This document shows, piece by piece, positions 23,998 through 35,307 of a stretch of DNA of 64,000 nt. The notes beneath the pieces were generated by a model. That model did no database searches and was not told where the DNA came from. It saw only the letters and a list, made by a program, of their open reading frames with translations. The stretch is taken from assembly GCA_029582265.1 (NCBI GenBank), contig CM055823.1, positions 15,574,060 to 15,638,059 of the forward strand, written 5' to 3'. Origin of the DNA: Zoroaster sp. YZ-2022 (Eukaryota; Echinodermata; Asteroidea; Forcipulatida; Zoroasteridae). The stretch's first letter is position 1; each line of letters opens with the position of its first letter. Made by a program: the position numbers and the translations under genes.

Positions 23998-26222
23998 ACT
24001 GAACAAGGATTTGAACCCAATTGTGGATGAATTGCTCTACCACCAGGGACCAATTGCGCTGAACAAGGATTTGAACCCAATTGTGGATGAATTGCTCTAC
24101 CACCAGGTACCAATTGCGCTGAACAAGGATTTGAACCCAATTGTGGATGAATTGCTCTTCCACCAAGGACCTATTGCGCTGAACAAGGATTTGAACCCAA
24201 TTGTGGTTGAATTGCTCTACCACCAGGGACCAATTGCGCTGAACAAGGATTTGAACCCAATTGTGGATGAATTGCTCTCCCACCAGGGACCAATTGCGCT
24301 GAACAACGATTTGAACCCAATTGTGGATGAATTGCTCTCCCACCAGGGACCAATTGCGCTGAACAACGATTTGAACCCAATTGTGGATGAATTGCTCTAC
24401 CACCAGGGACCAATTGCGCTGAGCAAGGATTTGAACCCAATTGTGGATGAATTGCTCTACCACCAGGGACCAATTGCGCTGAGCAAGGATTTGAACCCAA
24501 TTGTGGATGAATTGCTCTACCACCAGGGACCAATTGCGCTGAGCAAGGATTTGAACCCAATTGTGGATGAATTGCTCTCCCACCAGGGACCAATTGCGCT
24601 GAACAAGGATTTGAACCCAATTGTGGATGAATTGCTCTACCACCAGGGACCAATTGCGCTGAAAAACGATTTGAACCCAATTGTGGATGAATTGCTCTAC
24701 CACCAGGGACCAATTGCGCTGAGCAATGATTTGAACCCAATTGTGGATGAATTGCTCTACCAACAGGGACCAATTGCGCTGAGCAAGGATTTGAACCCAA
24801 TTGTGGATGAATTGCTCTACCACCAGGGACCAGTTGCGCTGAGCAAGGATTTGAACCCAATTGTGGATGAATTGCTCTACCACCAGGGACCAATTGCGCT
24901 GAACAAAGGATTTGAACCCAATTGTGGATGAATTGCTTTACCACCAGGGACCAATTGCGCTGAACAAGGATTTGAACCCAATTGTGGATGAATTGCTCTA
25001 CAGCCAGGGACCAATTGCGCTGAACAAGGATTTGAACCCAATTGTGGATGAATTGCTCTATCGCCAGGGACCAATTGTGCTGAACAAGGATTTGAACCCA
25101 ATTGTGGATGAATTGCTCTACCGCCAGGGACCAATTGGGCTGAACAAGGATTTGAACCCAATTGTGGTTGAATTGCTCTACCGCCAGGGACCAATTGGGC
25201 TGAACAAGGATTTGAACCCAATTATGGATGAATTGCTCTTCCGCCAGGGACCGATTGCGCTGAACAAGGATTTGAACCCAATTGTGGATGAATTGCTCTA
25301 CCGCCCGGGACCAATTACGCTGAACAAGGATTTGAACCCAATTGTGGATGAATTGCTCTACCACCAGAGACCAATTACGCTGAACAAGGATTTGAACCCA
25401 ATTGTGGATAAATTGCTCTACCGCCAGAGACCAATTGCGCTGAACAAGGATTTGAACCCAATTGTGGTTGAATTGCTCTTCCGCCAGGGACCAATTGGGC
25501 TGAACAAGGGTTTGAACCCAATTGTGGATGAATTGCTCTACCGCCAGGGACCAATTGCGCTGAACAAGGATTTGAACCCAATTGTGGATGAATTGCTCTA
25601 CCGCCAGAGACCAATTGCGCTGAACAAGGATTTGAACCCAATTGTGGATGAATTGCTCTACCACCAGGGACCAATTGGGCTGAACAAGGATTTGAACCCA
25701 ATTGTGGATGAATTGCTCTACCACCAGGGACCAATTGCGCTGAACAAGGATTTGAACCCAATTGTGGATGAATTGCACTCCACCAGGGACCAATGGCGCT
25801 GAACAAGGATTTGAACCAAATTGTGGATGAATTGCTCTACCACCAAGGATCAATTGCGCTGAACAAAGGATTTGAACCCAATTGTGGATGAATTGCTCTA
25901 CCACCAGGGACCAATTATGCTGAACAAGGATTTGAACACAATTGTGGATGAATTGCTCTACCACCAGGACCAATTACACTGAACAAGGATTTGAACCCAA
26001 TTTTTATGAATTGCTCTACCACCAGGGACCAATTACGCTGAACAAGGATTTGAACCCAATTGTGGTTGAATTGCTCTACCACCAGGGACCAGTTGCGCTA
26101 AACAAAGATTTGAACCCAATTGTGGATAAATTGCTCTATCACCAGGGACCAATTGCAATTGCACTGAACAAGGATTTGAACCCAATTGTGGATGAATTGC
26201 TCTACCACAAGAGACTAATTTC
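23998..26222. repeat. 60-bp satellite, about 37 units, tRNA-like
   Basis: Units begin near 24001 and repeat every 60 bases, with a 1-bp insertion near 24906, small deletions near 25775, 25970 and 26005, and a 6-bp duplication near 26155. On the minus strand each unit has CCTGGTGGTAGAGCA, resembling a tRNA D-arm and box A, and GGGTTCAAATCC, which fits the Pol III B-box consensus. The gap between them is about 15 bases, shorter than in a real tRNA, so no full cloverleaf is possible. The unit length is a multiple of three and rarely carries stops, so long frames (up to 600 codons) open on both strands by arithmetic alone; I do not call them genes. Confidence 0.95.
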
Positions 26223-26223
26223 A

Positions 26224-27200
26224 TTAGAGCTTCTTAGGAGAAAATATTGCTATGATAAGATTTGAGCTTAGTTGGAAAATGATTCCACAGTCTCGGAGCC
26301 GCGACAGAAAATTCAAAGACCTATCACCCCAGTTCCATTTTGAAGTTGGTTCCTTTAGGAGTGACATGTTGCTGGAGCACAAATTGCGTGATGGAGTGTA
26401 GACTTTAAGCAGTTCAGAAATATAAATTGGAGCAATGTTATTAAAAGATTTGTGAACAATTAGCATAAGTTTAAAACATTTCTCTGTGAAACAGGAAGCC
26501 AGTGCAGTTCTTTCAAGATTGGCGTGATATGGCATGACTTTCTGGACAAAGTCACAACACGAGCTGCTGTGTTTTGTATGTGCTGAAGACGAGATATTTG
26601 ATTCTGTGGGAGACCATAGAGGAGAGCGTTCCCATTATCGAGCCGTGATGTGACAAACGCATGTATAATTTGTTCAGCAGCACTTTTATTCAAGTATTTC
26701 CTTATTTGGCTAATATTTCTGATATGAAATGATGATATGCGAACAATGTTGCAGATATGAGGTTTTAAAGTCATTGTCGAATCAAATATAAAACCCAAGT
26801 TACGTGCTTGTGATGAGGGGTTTACCTGCGAGTCACCAATTGTAATAAATGGAAGAGAAACTTTAGACAATTGCTGACGTGATCCAAATAGAACAAATTC
26901 TGTTTTTTCGTCGTTCACAGTTTCAGGAAGTTTTGTCTCATCCAACTTCAAATCTCTTGAATACATTTCTCCAGTGTTGTAATGCAGGAATCGGCAGGTT
27001 CTTGAGAAGATTTAAAAGTAATGTAAAGCTGTGTGTCATCAGCGTAGACATGGTAATTTAAATTATACTTCAAAATGGTATCACAAGCTGCTAAGGTATA
27101 TAAACAATAAACCACTGTGGGCCGAGCACTTAGCCTTGAGATACAGAATAGTCAAGAATAACAGGCTCGGAGATAGCGTTACCAAAACGCCATGAAATAC
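26224..27200 (-). pseudogene. Third CR1/L2-like retrotransposon fragment
   Basis: From the 5' side (27200) downward: a decayed GVPQGSVLGP region reading SVSQG-stop-VLGPQWF near 27140, then YHVYADDTQLYITFKSSQ with intact YADD at 27035-27046, NDEKTEFVLFGSRQQLSKVS, ARNLGFIFDSTMTLKPHI, IIHAFVTSRLDNGNALLYG and LQHIQNTAARVVTLSRKS. The C-terminus ends IIAIFSPKKL with its stop at 26224-26226. At least three frameshifts. No 3' UTR or microsatellite tail is present: satellite sequence starts directly after the stop codon. Confidence 0.88.
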
Positions 27201-27426
27201 TCTTGGGATTCCTTCGCCGTGAAAACACCATGAACTCTGGTCCTTGTGGCAGTTTTGGGGCAGCTCATGAATTCTTGAGAGCGCCGTGAATTTGCCCTGA
27301 AATCACATGTAAACATTATTGCCAATATCTGAGAGGAAGAGCCACCATGAAATTGCTGTGAAATTGCAGTGAACTGTTATTTCACGGCAAAACGGATTTT
27401 CAGGGCATTTTCAGGGTAAAGTTAAT
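27201..27426. repeat. Dispersed repeat also found at the window end
   Basis: The end of this stretch (GGATTTTCAGGGCATTTTCA and flanks, about 27400-27426) recurs in reverse orientation at 63966-64000. The interior has repeated GCCGTGAA and CATGAA motifs. The element type cannot be defined from these two partial copies. Confidence 0.5.
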
Positions 27427-27736
27427 AGTGACTGGTGGTTGTCATACAATGTGATGAGTAGAAGAGAGCCCAGTGTGTATATTTGAGAATGTTGGAGTAA
27501 TTAAAGTGATTTAAAATACGTCCAGGTCTCTTTTAAGTACACAGCACATGTCTAGAATACCTTAATGTAGTAACCAGAGCTAACTTGAATGTGCAGCACA
27601 GTTTTAACCATATACTGCATTGGTACAAACCTGATTTGTACCAATGCAGTTTCAAGTACCTGTGTGTGTAGCATTTGAAAATTGAACGTAGCTTTTACAT
27701 AATTCCTGTATAAATATATTTCTTCCTATTATTTAG

Positions 27737-27764
27737 AATTGTGCGACCCTTGCTGCAATCAGTG
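27737..27764 (+). other. Tiny candidate exon
   Basis: The 28 bases between TTATTTAG and GTGAGT read IVRPLLQSV in the phase left by the 23367-23397 piece. Weak support; could be chance. Confidence 0.2.
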
Positions 27765-28530
27765 GTGAGTAAACCTTGTTAGTCTCAAGCTCAGTGCAGT
27801 ATAGAAGGGGATGGGGCATGGGGACGGGGGAAACAAATTATGAAATTAAGTTTTGCAACACCTGGTATTTTACCAGGAATTGTTCTCATGATGGATATAT
27901 ATGCATGCAGTTGAGTATGCATTGATCATGACTGTTGGGTTTGAAAACCTGTTACATTTTACACCAAGAATTAGTAAAGACTGTTTGTGGTGACACTATG
28001 TAGAAATTCTCTTTTGAATAGTACTGTAAATAGTTCTGAAAAGAACCGGTTGGTTACAACTTGACGTTGCGATCAGTATGCTCTGATCGCCTTCCCCTAT
28101 AAATGTTTAAACGATTAAAGTTATAGCTGTTCTTGTAGAAAATCTTTATCTCTTTTGAAACAAAGCAATTGCTCGGTAAAATATTGAAGTATATATAGTG
28201 TCTATTAAAATGAATTACTGAATTGACAAGAGCGGGGGTTTGAACCTGCAACATCTGGGTTACCGTACCGGTATCTAGAGCTATAGCTCTGTGTTGGTTC
28301 TCCCTATTTTGTCAATATCTTTGTTCTGGGGGCACTAAGCATCAAAATCCATTCAATTTCCATAAATGTCATTGGCCAGGGATCACACTCTCATGGAAGC
28401 CGCTGTCTGTGGGGATCACAAGGATGAGGCTTTTTGAAAGTCATAATATTAAGTATTAAGTATTGGGTTTGAAACCTGAGCTGTTTATAGCCTTATTAGC
28501 ATTACTGATACAATACATTTCTCATTTCAG

Positions 28531-28648
28531 GTTTACAAACATAAGACAGCATCTTGGACCTGCCACAGTCATATTGAATGAAACTCTAGAAAAGCAACTA
28601 TGAGCTTGTACATAAAATACACACGGCCTGCCTCCAGTGGGTGTTCAG
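28531..28648 (+). pseudogene. VYKHKT exon, frameshifted (copy B)
   Basis: Homologous to 40003-40120, with acceptor TCATTTCAG and donor GTTAGA. It lost two bases after AAGACAG and has the same 2-base insertion as copy A, so the middle of the exon is read out of frame and meets a stop. Confidence 0.75.
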
Positions 28649-29938
28649 GTTAGAATTCTTATTCTCACCCTCTATATCAAATTTCTTTTTATATATTTAT
28701 AACAATTCTTGTTGATTCTTTATCCTTAATGGCTAAACTACGGTAACAAAGGGTTCTGAAATTTACATGAACCGTGAACTATTCTTGAATTGTTTCTTGC
28801 ACGTCCAGACACATATATAGTTTGATCCTGATATAGTCATGTATAGTATAACGCCCCCATGGGATTGTCAATGCTTAATTATTGTTTAAGCATAAAGGTG
28901 GTTTGAATACACTAAATATGTTATAATTGAGATTAATATAGACATTTTTTCTTGACATTCCTCAGCAGGTGCTATGAGTTCAGAACATTCACCCTTGTTT
29001 GTTGGGACAGGAGGCAAACCATCATATGTAATCATATGCAAAATCATATGTAATCATATGCAAAACAGCTGCAACAAAGCTACGTGAGTATACATGTATA
29101 TCTATCTATATCCACATCACTGGGGTCATCTGAGTTCATCTAGAACTATCAGTGCAGGATTCAATATCAAGCCGCAAGCCTGCTCTGATTGTGACGATAT
29201 ACCCCCTTTAAGAAAGCATCCTCATGAAAGCATTACACTAACTCTAACTGGTTTAAGCATAAAAGGGGTTTGGATACATCCCTTCATTGCCATTGCAATA
29301 TCCAACATACTTTTATACATACAAATTCAAGTTGCAGGATGTCAGTGTATGATGTTATCCGGAATATTTTGAGAGCAGGAATGAAAGGGTAATTTTTTGT
29401 CCTAATTAATTTAGGGAGTAACTGAGTGAATTATACTTGTAATGTAATATGTTAATGGTACCGAAATACTGAACACCCTGAGAAGTTATTCCACTTGACA
29501 ATGTGAAATGTATGAATGAAACACTCAAATTTTAAATGGATCATTGGACATTGAAACATTTCCACATTTTAACAAATACAAACAAATATGAACATATTTT
29601 CTACAGTTTGGCTTCTATACATCTCTTGATTCTATAAGTATATGGATGTATTCACATTCATTTATTAACCATTGGTGTATATACACTCCCTTTTAATTAT
29701 AAGATGGTGAGAATTGCTTCTTTTAATAAGTTGGATCATGTAAATGCACACTCTGCAGAATGGGTGGATCAGTTCCACTCAACAGGGCGATTGCTGTGTT
29801 CTGTTCCCAAGTTAAAATGTGTAATAAATTGATTTGTTTACAGGTGTAAAACATTTCTTTCTATCAAATCTGATGAGGGGATTGATTCTGTAGTTGCCAT
29901 ATCTGCCAAATTAATATTTGTTTTGGTGATCATTGCAG
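28649..29938. other. Intron-like sequence of copy B
   Basis: Conserved with copies A, C and D. Compared with copy A a segment of several hundred bases after about 28884 is missing. No coding features. Confidence 0.5.
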
Positions 29939-30709
29939 TTGCAAGCCTTTCAAAAATGATGATCAAAAATGATTTGTTTCAGGCTGTTGACACTCTAAAG
30001 CCGTATTCGCACTGGACTTTTTTTTGGGAAGGTTTTACCGAGACGATGGTAAAATGAAAAATGGTCAAATGTAACCTCTGTCCGCACTTGGACTTTCGAC
30101 ACTGGAAAATTTTACCGAGATCGTGGTAGAAGTAACCGAGCTGTCAGTATAATGACGCATGAGGGCGCTTTGCGTGACCTTTCTACGTTGACCCGATTGA
30201 CCCAACAACGCACAGAAACCTTGCTACACATGCACATGCATTAAATGCGCCCGGCCCACCCCCACCGCGCGGTGAAACAATGCAAAGCGCATGCGTGGTG
30301 TCCCTGTGTAGCACGACCTTGCGCTCGGGCCGGATGTACGCTTTCCTGAGCCGCTTCTACCGACTCGCACTGTCCGCACTGGACTTATCGTCTCGGGAAA
30401 AGTTACCTGGTTAGTTTTCCTGGGCAGCAGTTGGCCAGTAAAAGTAACCGCTGGACTCAGGAAAAGTAACTGAGAGGAAAATGTCCCAGGCTGTCTGCAC
30501 TGGACTTAAAATGGGAAAAGTACCCATTGTCTCAGTAAGTTTTACCAAAAAAAGGCCAGTGCGAACACGGCTTAAGCCAGAGAGAGGATCATCAAGTTAC
30601 CCAACTAATGTCTGATAAGACAGAAACTCAGAATGCCTACTATGTAGCTGCACAGGAAAACACAGACAAAATAAGGATATGCAACATGCTTTCATCAGTT
30701 CTGTGTAAG
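29939..30709 (+). pseudogene. YY-motif exon split by a transposon (copy B)
   Basis: Acceptor CATTGCAG and donor GTACGT are retained, but the exon is interrupted after FQAVDTL by a Harbinger-like MITE (29999-30572). Downstream the reading CQLMSDKTETQNAYY-type segment shows His to Asp at the position that is LMSHK in copies C and D. The tail matches the other copies. Confidence 0.8.
29999..30572. mobile_element. Harbinger-like MITE inside an exon
   Basis: 574 bp, flanked by TAA (29996-29998 and 30573-30575). Termini AGCCGTATTCGCACTGG and, inverted, AGCCGTGTTCGCACTGG extend to about 28 bp. The 3-bp TAA target fits PIF/Harbinger. Copies C and D show the empty site CACTCTAAGCCAGAG. The interior is GC-richer, with repeats of CGCACTGGACTT-type motifs. 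Non-coding. Confidence 0.85.
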
Positions 30710-31762
30710 GTACGTTGGACATAAACTATCAACAATAAAGATTTACATATTTAAGAACAAAAAGCATTATGGACAATGTGTGAAAATTGTAAAAAAATCT
30801 TGATTTTTTTTTGGTCTTTTTAAATGAACTTTGTATTTCTAAACAAAGAATGATGGCCTTCTATTTGTTTGAAAGATTGCTTTTTGAACACGGTTTCAAG
30901 AAATAATTTTCATTTATTGTTATTAACAATTAATTAACAATTGAAATAACACTGAATATTTGATGTCAATAAACACCAGATAAAAACTGAATAATTTGCC
31001 AGTGAAGACAAAATTATGTTAATTAATATTAAATTAGCACTAATTATGTCAATTGTAAATGACAAATATTAGAATTTGAAATATTAGAATTTGAAAGCAG
31101 TCTTTCTGCTCTGTTCAGTAGAATCAAAAATCAAAATTTTAGATTCTTAGCTAATTTTGTGATGCCACGTCTCAATTAAAGCCCCTACACTGTCTTGGCA
31201 ATCTCAAGCAACAACAATTATTAATGTTCCTCCAGAGACAGAAATTCAACGTTAAAATAAATCCAAAAAATATTGAAGATGTTGTTTTTTGTTTTCATTG
31301 GAACATTGATAATTTTGTTGTTTTGGTCCAAAGAACTGAATCAGCAAAACGTATGAAGTACTCAGTAAGTTTAAAAGCGCAGCGACTGCAGTCTAGTTTG
31401 GTATTAAGGAAAATTACTGCATGCTGAATGATGAGTGCAGTGCAGCCTTTCAAGTTTAGCATGAATGCTACCATACATTGTTTACAAGGAACTCCAGAAA
31501 GGTCTTCAAATAATTTTGTTTGTATGCGTTCTTGCAGATATAGATTGATGCAAGTATAGCTGTGTAAAAAGTATGTCAACCTTAATGTGATTTAAGACTG
31601 CAGAGACTGTGTTCTTGCCATGTAAGCTCATTTAATAAGGGAATTACAGTTTGTTGCTTGGTCTTTACCGCACACATCAATTTCATTTTCAAAATGAAAT
31701 CCTCATTGAAGGCATTCTTTTACTTAATAATGTGTCTTCTATCTTTGATTTCTTAATGTTAG
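30710..31762. other. Intron-like sequence of copy B
   Basis: Matches copy D 61635-62839 and copy C 49042-49723. It contains a partial duplicate of the EEDSQV exon end (about 31327-31364, followed by GTAAGT) without its own acceptor context. Confidence 0.5.
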
Positions 31763-31834
31763 GTTGCAGCAGCATCTACATCAGGAATACACACTGATGA
31801 GGACCCTCTTACAAGTACATCATTTGTATGCCAG
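31763..31834 (+). pseudogene. TSGIHTDEDP linker exon (copy B)
   Basis: A 72-base phase-0 exon identical in coding sense to copy A. It follows a disrupted upstream exon, so it cannot be part of an intact reading frame here. Confidence 0.6.
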
Positions 31835-31895
31835 GTAAAGAATTTGTTTTGACTCATCCAAAATTAATCATGCCTTAAATGCCCTTGTCATACAT

Positions 31896-32107
31896 TAAAG
31901 GCACACTATATCACGATCAGAACAGACTTTCAACAGGGTATGGAATCTGTGTTCTAGTTTAAGATGAACAAAGTGACTGAAAATTACTGGCTCATTTATG
32001 CTGCAGCAATAGGACCTTATCAATTGGGGTATTATTTTCAGTCACTGAGTTAATCTAAATCTAGCACTCTGATTCCATGCCCTTTTGATCGTGATGATAT
32101 TGTCCCT
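31896..32107. mobile_element. Uninterrupted copy of the AAAGGGACAATATCG MITE
   Basis: About 212 bp with imperfect inverted ends. The left end begins TAAAGGCACACTATATCACG; the right end is CGTGATGATATTGTCCCT. Related copies or halves lie at 7803, 9684, 16903, 19190, 34910, 51912, 53700 and 62978. Copies A and D of this one carry a nested hAT-like element. Confidence 0.75.
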
Positions 32108-32180
32108 GGCTGATAATTTATGAAAATTCCCATATATTATTTGTTATAAGATTTGAGGCTTTGCATGGTGGAATATCGAT

Positions 32181-32419
32181 ATCGTTTTGGTTTGCGGTAA
32201 CACTATGTGTTTACTGAAACATAGAGAATAACCTGTGAAGTCCCCATGGTTCACCCTGAACCATATTTCTCACTTAGCGACAGTAGAGAAAAACGAGTTA
32301 CCCGACATTGGTTCTCCCTTGAACCATTCTCACTTAGCGACAGTTGAGATATGAGTTGTGCGATAAGGTTCTTTTCAGAACCTGTACCTCAGCTTCGCGA
32401 TAGTTGAGATAAACACATG
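32181..32419. mobile_element. Hairpin-rich MITE, left end present
   Basis: The left terminus ATCGTTTTGGTTTGCGGTAA is intact; the right terminus is truncated after AAACACATGAT. The interior forms ATGGTTCA-ccc-TGAACCAT, GGTTC-tccct-TGAACC and AGGTTCT-TTTC-AGAACCT hairpins. It is absent from copies A and D at the same site. Confidence 0.75.
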
Positions 32420-32551
32420 ATATTATTTTTTTGCAAATTGCATGGAGGCCTTTTAGACAAGGTCGAGTAGCATGCTTTCATGAAGGGACCATTAATAGTG
32501 CAAATTACAATATCATTAATTGTGTACATTTGTGTTACTTTGTTTTGGTAG

Positions 32552-32605
32552 GAAGAAGATTCTCAAGTCCAAAGAACTGAATCAGCAAAACGTACGAAGC
32601 ACTCG
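32552..32605 (+). pseudogene. EEDSQV exon (copy B)
   Basis: Same 54 bases as 19446-19499, with acceptor TTGGTAG and donor GTAAGT. Intact on its own. Confidence 0.55.
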
Positions 32606-33053
32606 GTAAGTTTATCACATGATGCTAATAGTGAAAAAAAAACTGTGGTCAGTTTTGGTATTAAGGGAAATTACTGCATGCTCATCATACACATATATAC
32701 TACTATAGCTGCGTGAGCTGCAGTGAAGCCTTTCAAATTCAAAATAATCGAATAAACATAAATAAATGTACACATTTCTGGTTCTCATTTAGAATGACTT
32801 TATTAGTAAATAAAGGCGACTGAACTGGTGATTGTGTAATCAAATGACAAAGATCTGTGTGTGAGTTATATAAAACAAATATTAATTTAGTGCCTTTATT
32901 TTGAAAAATGGTTAGAATTATATCACTGTCTCATATATCACTCGGTTTTGCCTTGTGAAATGGGACAGTTCAGATGTTACCTAATGTGATATAATTCTAT
33001 TCATGTGACCCTGAGGCACCTAATATTTATATACTATTATTATTATTTCACAG

Positions 33054-33151
33054 ACCATCAAATTCTATCGCCCATCTGCAAAGCATCAACAATCGGTATT
33101 CAGTACAAACTTATCAAGCATCAGGAACCAGGTACCCCATTGACCAGAGTG
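33054..33151 (+). pseudogene. TIKFYRPSAKH exon (copy B)
   Basis: Between TTTCACAG and GTAAGT. In the phase carried over from the EEDSQV exon it reads TIKFYRPSAKHQQSVFSTNL, SSIRNQVPH and then a stop, so this could be the C-terminus. In another frame it is open throughout (NSIAHLQSINNRYSVQTYQA), leaving the frame ambiguous. The phase argument favours the first. Confidence 0.45.
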
Positions 33152-33326
33152 GTAAGTTTGAAATAAAAAAACATTCACAGACTATATACACATGGGGTTG
33201 GCGTTTATAGTTAGATACTCTTTATCTCAGCATTGGGTCGATCTTAACCCAACTTGAGGCTGGCAGAGCTTGAATCTGAGCATGCAATAATGCTTGTCAT
33301 GAACATGAGGAAATAGAAATTATTGA

Positions 33327-33863
33327 GGAGGGGCCTCAGGGGGGCCTTGAAAAATGATCGGCCCAGGGGCCCTAGTGGGGGTTAATCCGTCCCTGCCCAT
33401 CAGTTGTGATAATCATAACTCAACATTATCATGTAGAGTTATGAGCGATTGTATATAATATTTCCGAACAGTTCATCAACATCGAATTAAATAGAAATGA
33501 CTTCAGGTCCCTTTTAAGTACATAGTGTATCCAGAATACATTTTCAAAAAATTTCAAATTTTCAGTGAATATTTTTCGTCAAATTCGTGAGTATACTCCT
33601 GTCATAAAATAAGATTTTGTATTTCTTTTATTGATTTTTTTTTTAATTTGGTTTTATTATTTGAGTAGATTGATTATGTTCAATAAGGATTCAGGATTAT
33701 GCTGTGTACTTTAAAGGGACCGTCCATCTTTCTTAGACTGCATAATGTTGTTGGCTTGTACATCTATGGAAAATAGCATAGCCCAATGTGACTTACTTTG
33801 GGCTATGTTACCAGAGCTACCCCATCATAACCCCTCCCCAACCACTATACTTCAACCACACCC
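33327..33863. other. Junction sequence between copies B and C
   Basis: No gene. It starts with a G/C-rich run (CCTCAGGGGGGCC) not seen elsewhere and contains the small inverted-repeat element at 33506-33721. Confidence 0.4.
33506..33721. mobile_element. Small MITE with GGTCCCTTTTAAGTAC ends
   Basis: Left end GGTCCCTTTTAAGTACATAG, right end CTGTGTACTTTAAAGGGACC, inverted with few mismatches. Single ends of the same kind occur at 27522, 38055 and 58215. Confidence 0.6.
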
Positions 33864-34107
33864 ACAAAATTACACTGAGAGTACAGACCACTAAACCCTG
33901 AGAGTGGAAGAGTAAATCTGTTTAAAGTGTACTACCGGTGTCAATACAATAATTTGCCCCAATTTGATATTAAGGCAGACCTTTGTCTGAAGTCAAAATT
34001 AGGACATAATGTTCTGTCCTGCTCGTGGTTGTAACTGTGAAACTGTGTAACTGTGAAACGAAACCCAGGAAAACTAAGCAGGTTTGTATTAAATAATTTA
34101 TTTTGCA

Positions 34108-34335
34108 ATAATAATAATATTTAATTATTATATGGTGCAGTTCACATAATGTCCCAATGCGCTTTACTGTTACCCCTGGTCATTGAGCCAATCATTCCTG
34201 TAGTCTTTCTCAGCTCCCTGTGGAGTATGCAGCCCCAACCAACCGTATAGCACTTTGGAGGTTTTTTCATACACAATATCAACCTCTACCCTCACATGTA
34301 CAGGTTCACAATGCAATGTATTGTAGTTTATCTAA
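34108..34335 (-). mobile_element. Truncated tRNA-type SINE
   Basis: Minus-strand copy with an ATT-rich tail at 34108-34132, a CAATGCGCTTTACTGTTACC segment and a CTCAGCTCCCTGTGGAGTAT segment. The tRNA head is missing. It differs from the 34550 family in its body. Confidence 0.6.
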
Positions 34336-34549
34336 TGAAACTTCTCTAAAAAATTATTAAAATAAAAAAAATTCCTCTGCAATTATTGTGAAATGGGTTT
34401 TTGTTTATAAGTTTTTAAGAAAGTTTAGTTATTTATTTAGTTATTTAGGTATTTTGTAACGTTTGGAGAATTATTCACAAATTTTGTTGAATTTTGGGAA
34501 ATTTTGTAAACTTGCGATATTTTTATGGCAATAAGGTCTATACATTAAA

Positions 34550-34904
34550 GTGTCGTGGCCGAGCGGTCTAGCTTACCGGACTCAAGTTCTGGTGTTAGCA
34601 GCAGAATGTGGGTTCGAATCCCGGCCGTGACACTTGTGTCCTTGAGCAAGACACTTAACCATAATTGCTTCTCTCCACCCAGGGGTTAAATGGGTACCTG
34701 TGAGGGCAGAGTTGGTTGATTAGCCCTATATGCGCTGTAATGGCAGCAATTGAGCTGTATACTCCCCAGGGAGCTGAGATGGTTTCAGGAATGATTTATG
34801 AGCCTTATGAGCAGGGGTAATAATATAATGCGCCTTGAGCACCACTCAGTTGATGGATACGTGCGCTATATAAGTCCACACATTATTATTATTATTATTA
34901 TTAA
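34550..34904 (+). mobile_element. SINE with tRNA-Leu(CAA)-like head
   Basis: The first 83 bases read as a tRNA-Leu: GTGTC at the start pairs with GACAC at the end; box A TGGCCGAGCGG; an ACTCAAGTTCTGG anticodon arm (anticodon CAA) with a variable arm; box B GGTTCGAATCC. The body contains CTTGAGCAAGACACTTAACC and GGAGCTGAGATGGTTTCAGG, and the tail is (ATT)n at 34882-34904. A retrotransposed Pol III element, not a functional tRNA gene. Confidence 0.88.
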
Positions 34905-35307
34905 GATCAACAGGACATGGATTCAGAGTGCTTGTTTTAGATTAAGTCAGTGTTGAAAATACTTTCCCACATGATAAGGTCATTGCTGCTGCATAAATGA
35001 GCTAGTAATTTACAGTCGCTGTGTTCATCTTAAACTAGGACATCGATTTCATGCCCTGTTGAAAGTCTGCTCTAATCGTGACGATACTGTTCCTTTATGT
35101 TGGATTTGAGGCTTTTCATGGTGGAGATAGATACTTGAGTTCCTTTAATTCACAAAAGTAATATAAAGTGCAGGGAATATTCCAAAACAGTCTATACACT
35201 TTTAAAGCAAGTGTAACAGTGGTAATTACTGGATTATCAAATGTATCATCCTCAAGAAACATGATCATCTACATGTACATGTATACCAAATAACATTCAC
35301 TGAGTAC

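Larger units (their letters stand above)
27427..33326 (+). repeat. Locus copy B
   Basis: Collinear with parts of copies A, C and D. Homology starts at CTGGTGGTTGTCATACAATG (compare 37929 and 58091) and ends near 33326, where an unrelated GC-rich sequence begins. Relative to copies C and D it lacks the LIIDG exon and most intronic sequence between 28180 and 28200. Confidence 0.75.

Noticed and set aside
24171..25973. 600-codon minus-strand open frame and several 100-300-codon frames across the satellite
   Set aside because: The 60-bp unit is divisible by three and mostly lacks stops, so long frames appear in several phases on both strands. Small indels change frame without any sign of selection.
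23998..26222. CRISPR-like array
   Set aside because: There are no spacers: the whole 60-bp unit repeats, and the genome is eukaryotic.
33054..33151. Alternative frame NSIAHLQSINNRYSVQTYQA as the true product
   Set aside because: It is open and ends at a strong donor, but it needs a different phase from the upstream YY-motif, TSGIHTDEDP and EEDSQV chain; kept only as an alternative.
34550..34640. Functional tRNA-Leu gene
   Set aside because: The tRNA-like part is the head of a SINE with body and ATT tail, and related insertions with target duplications occur elsewhere in the window.
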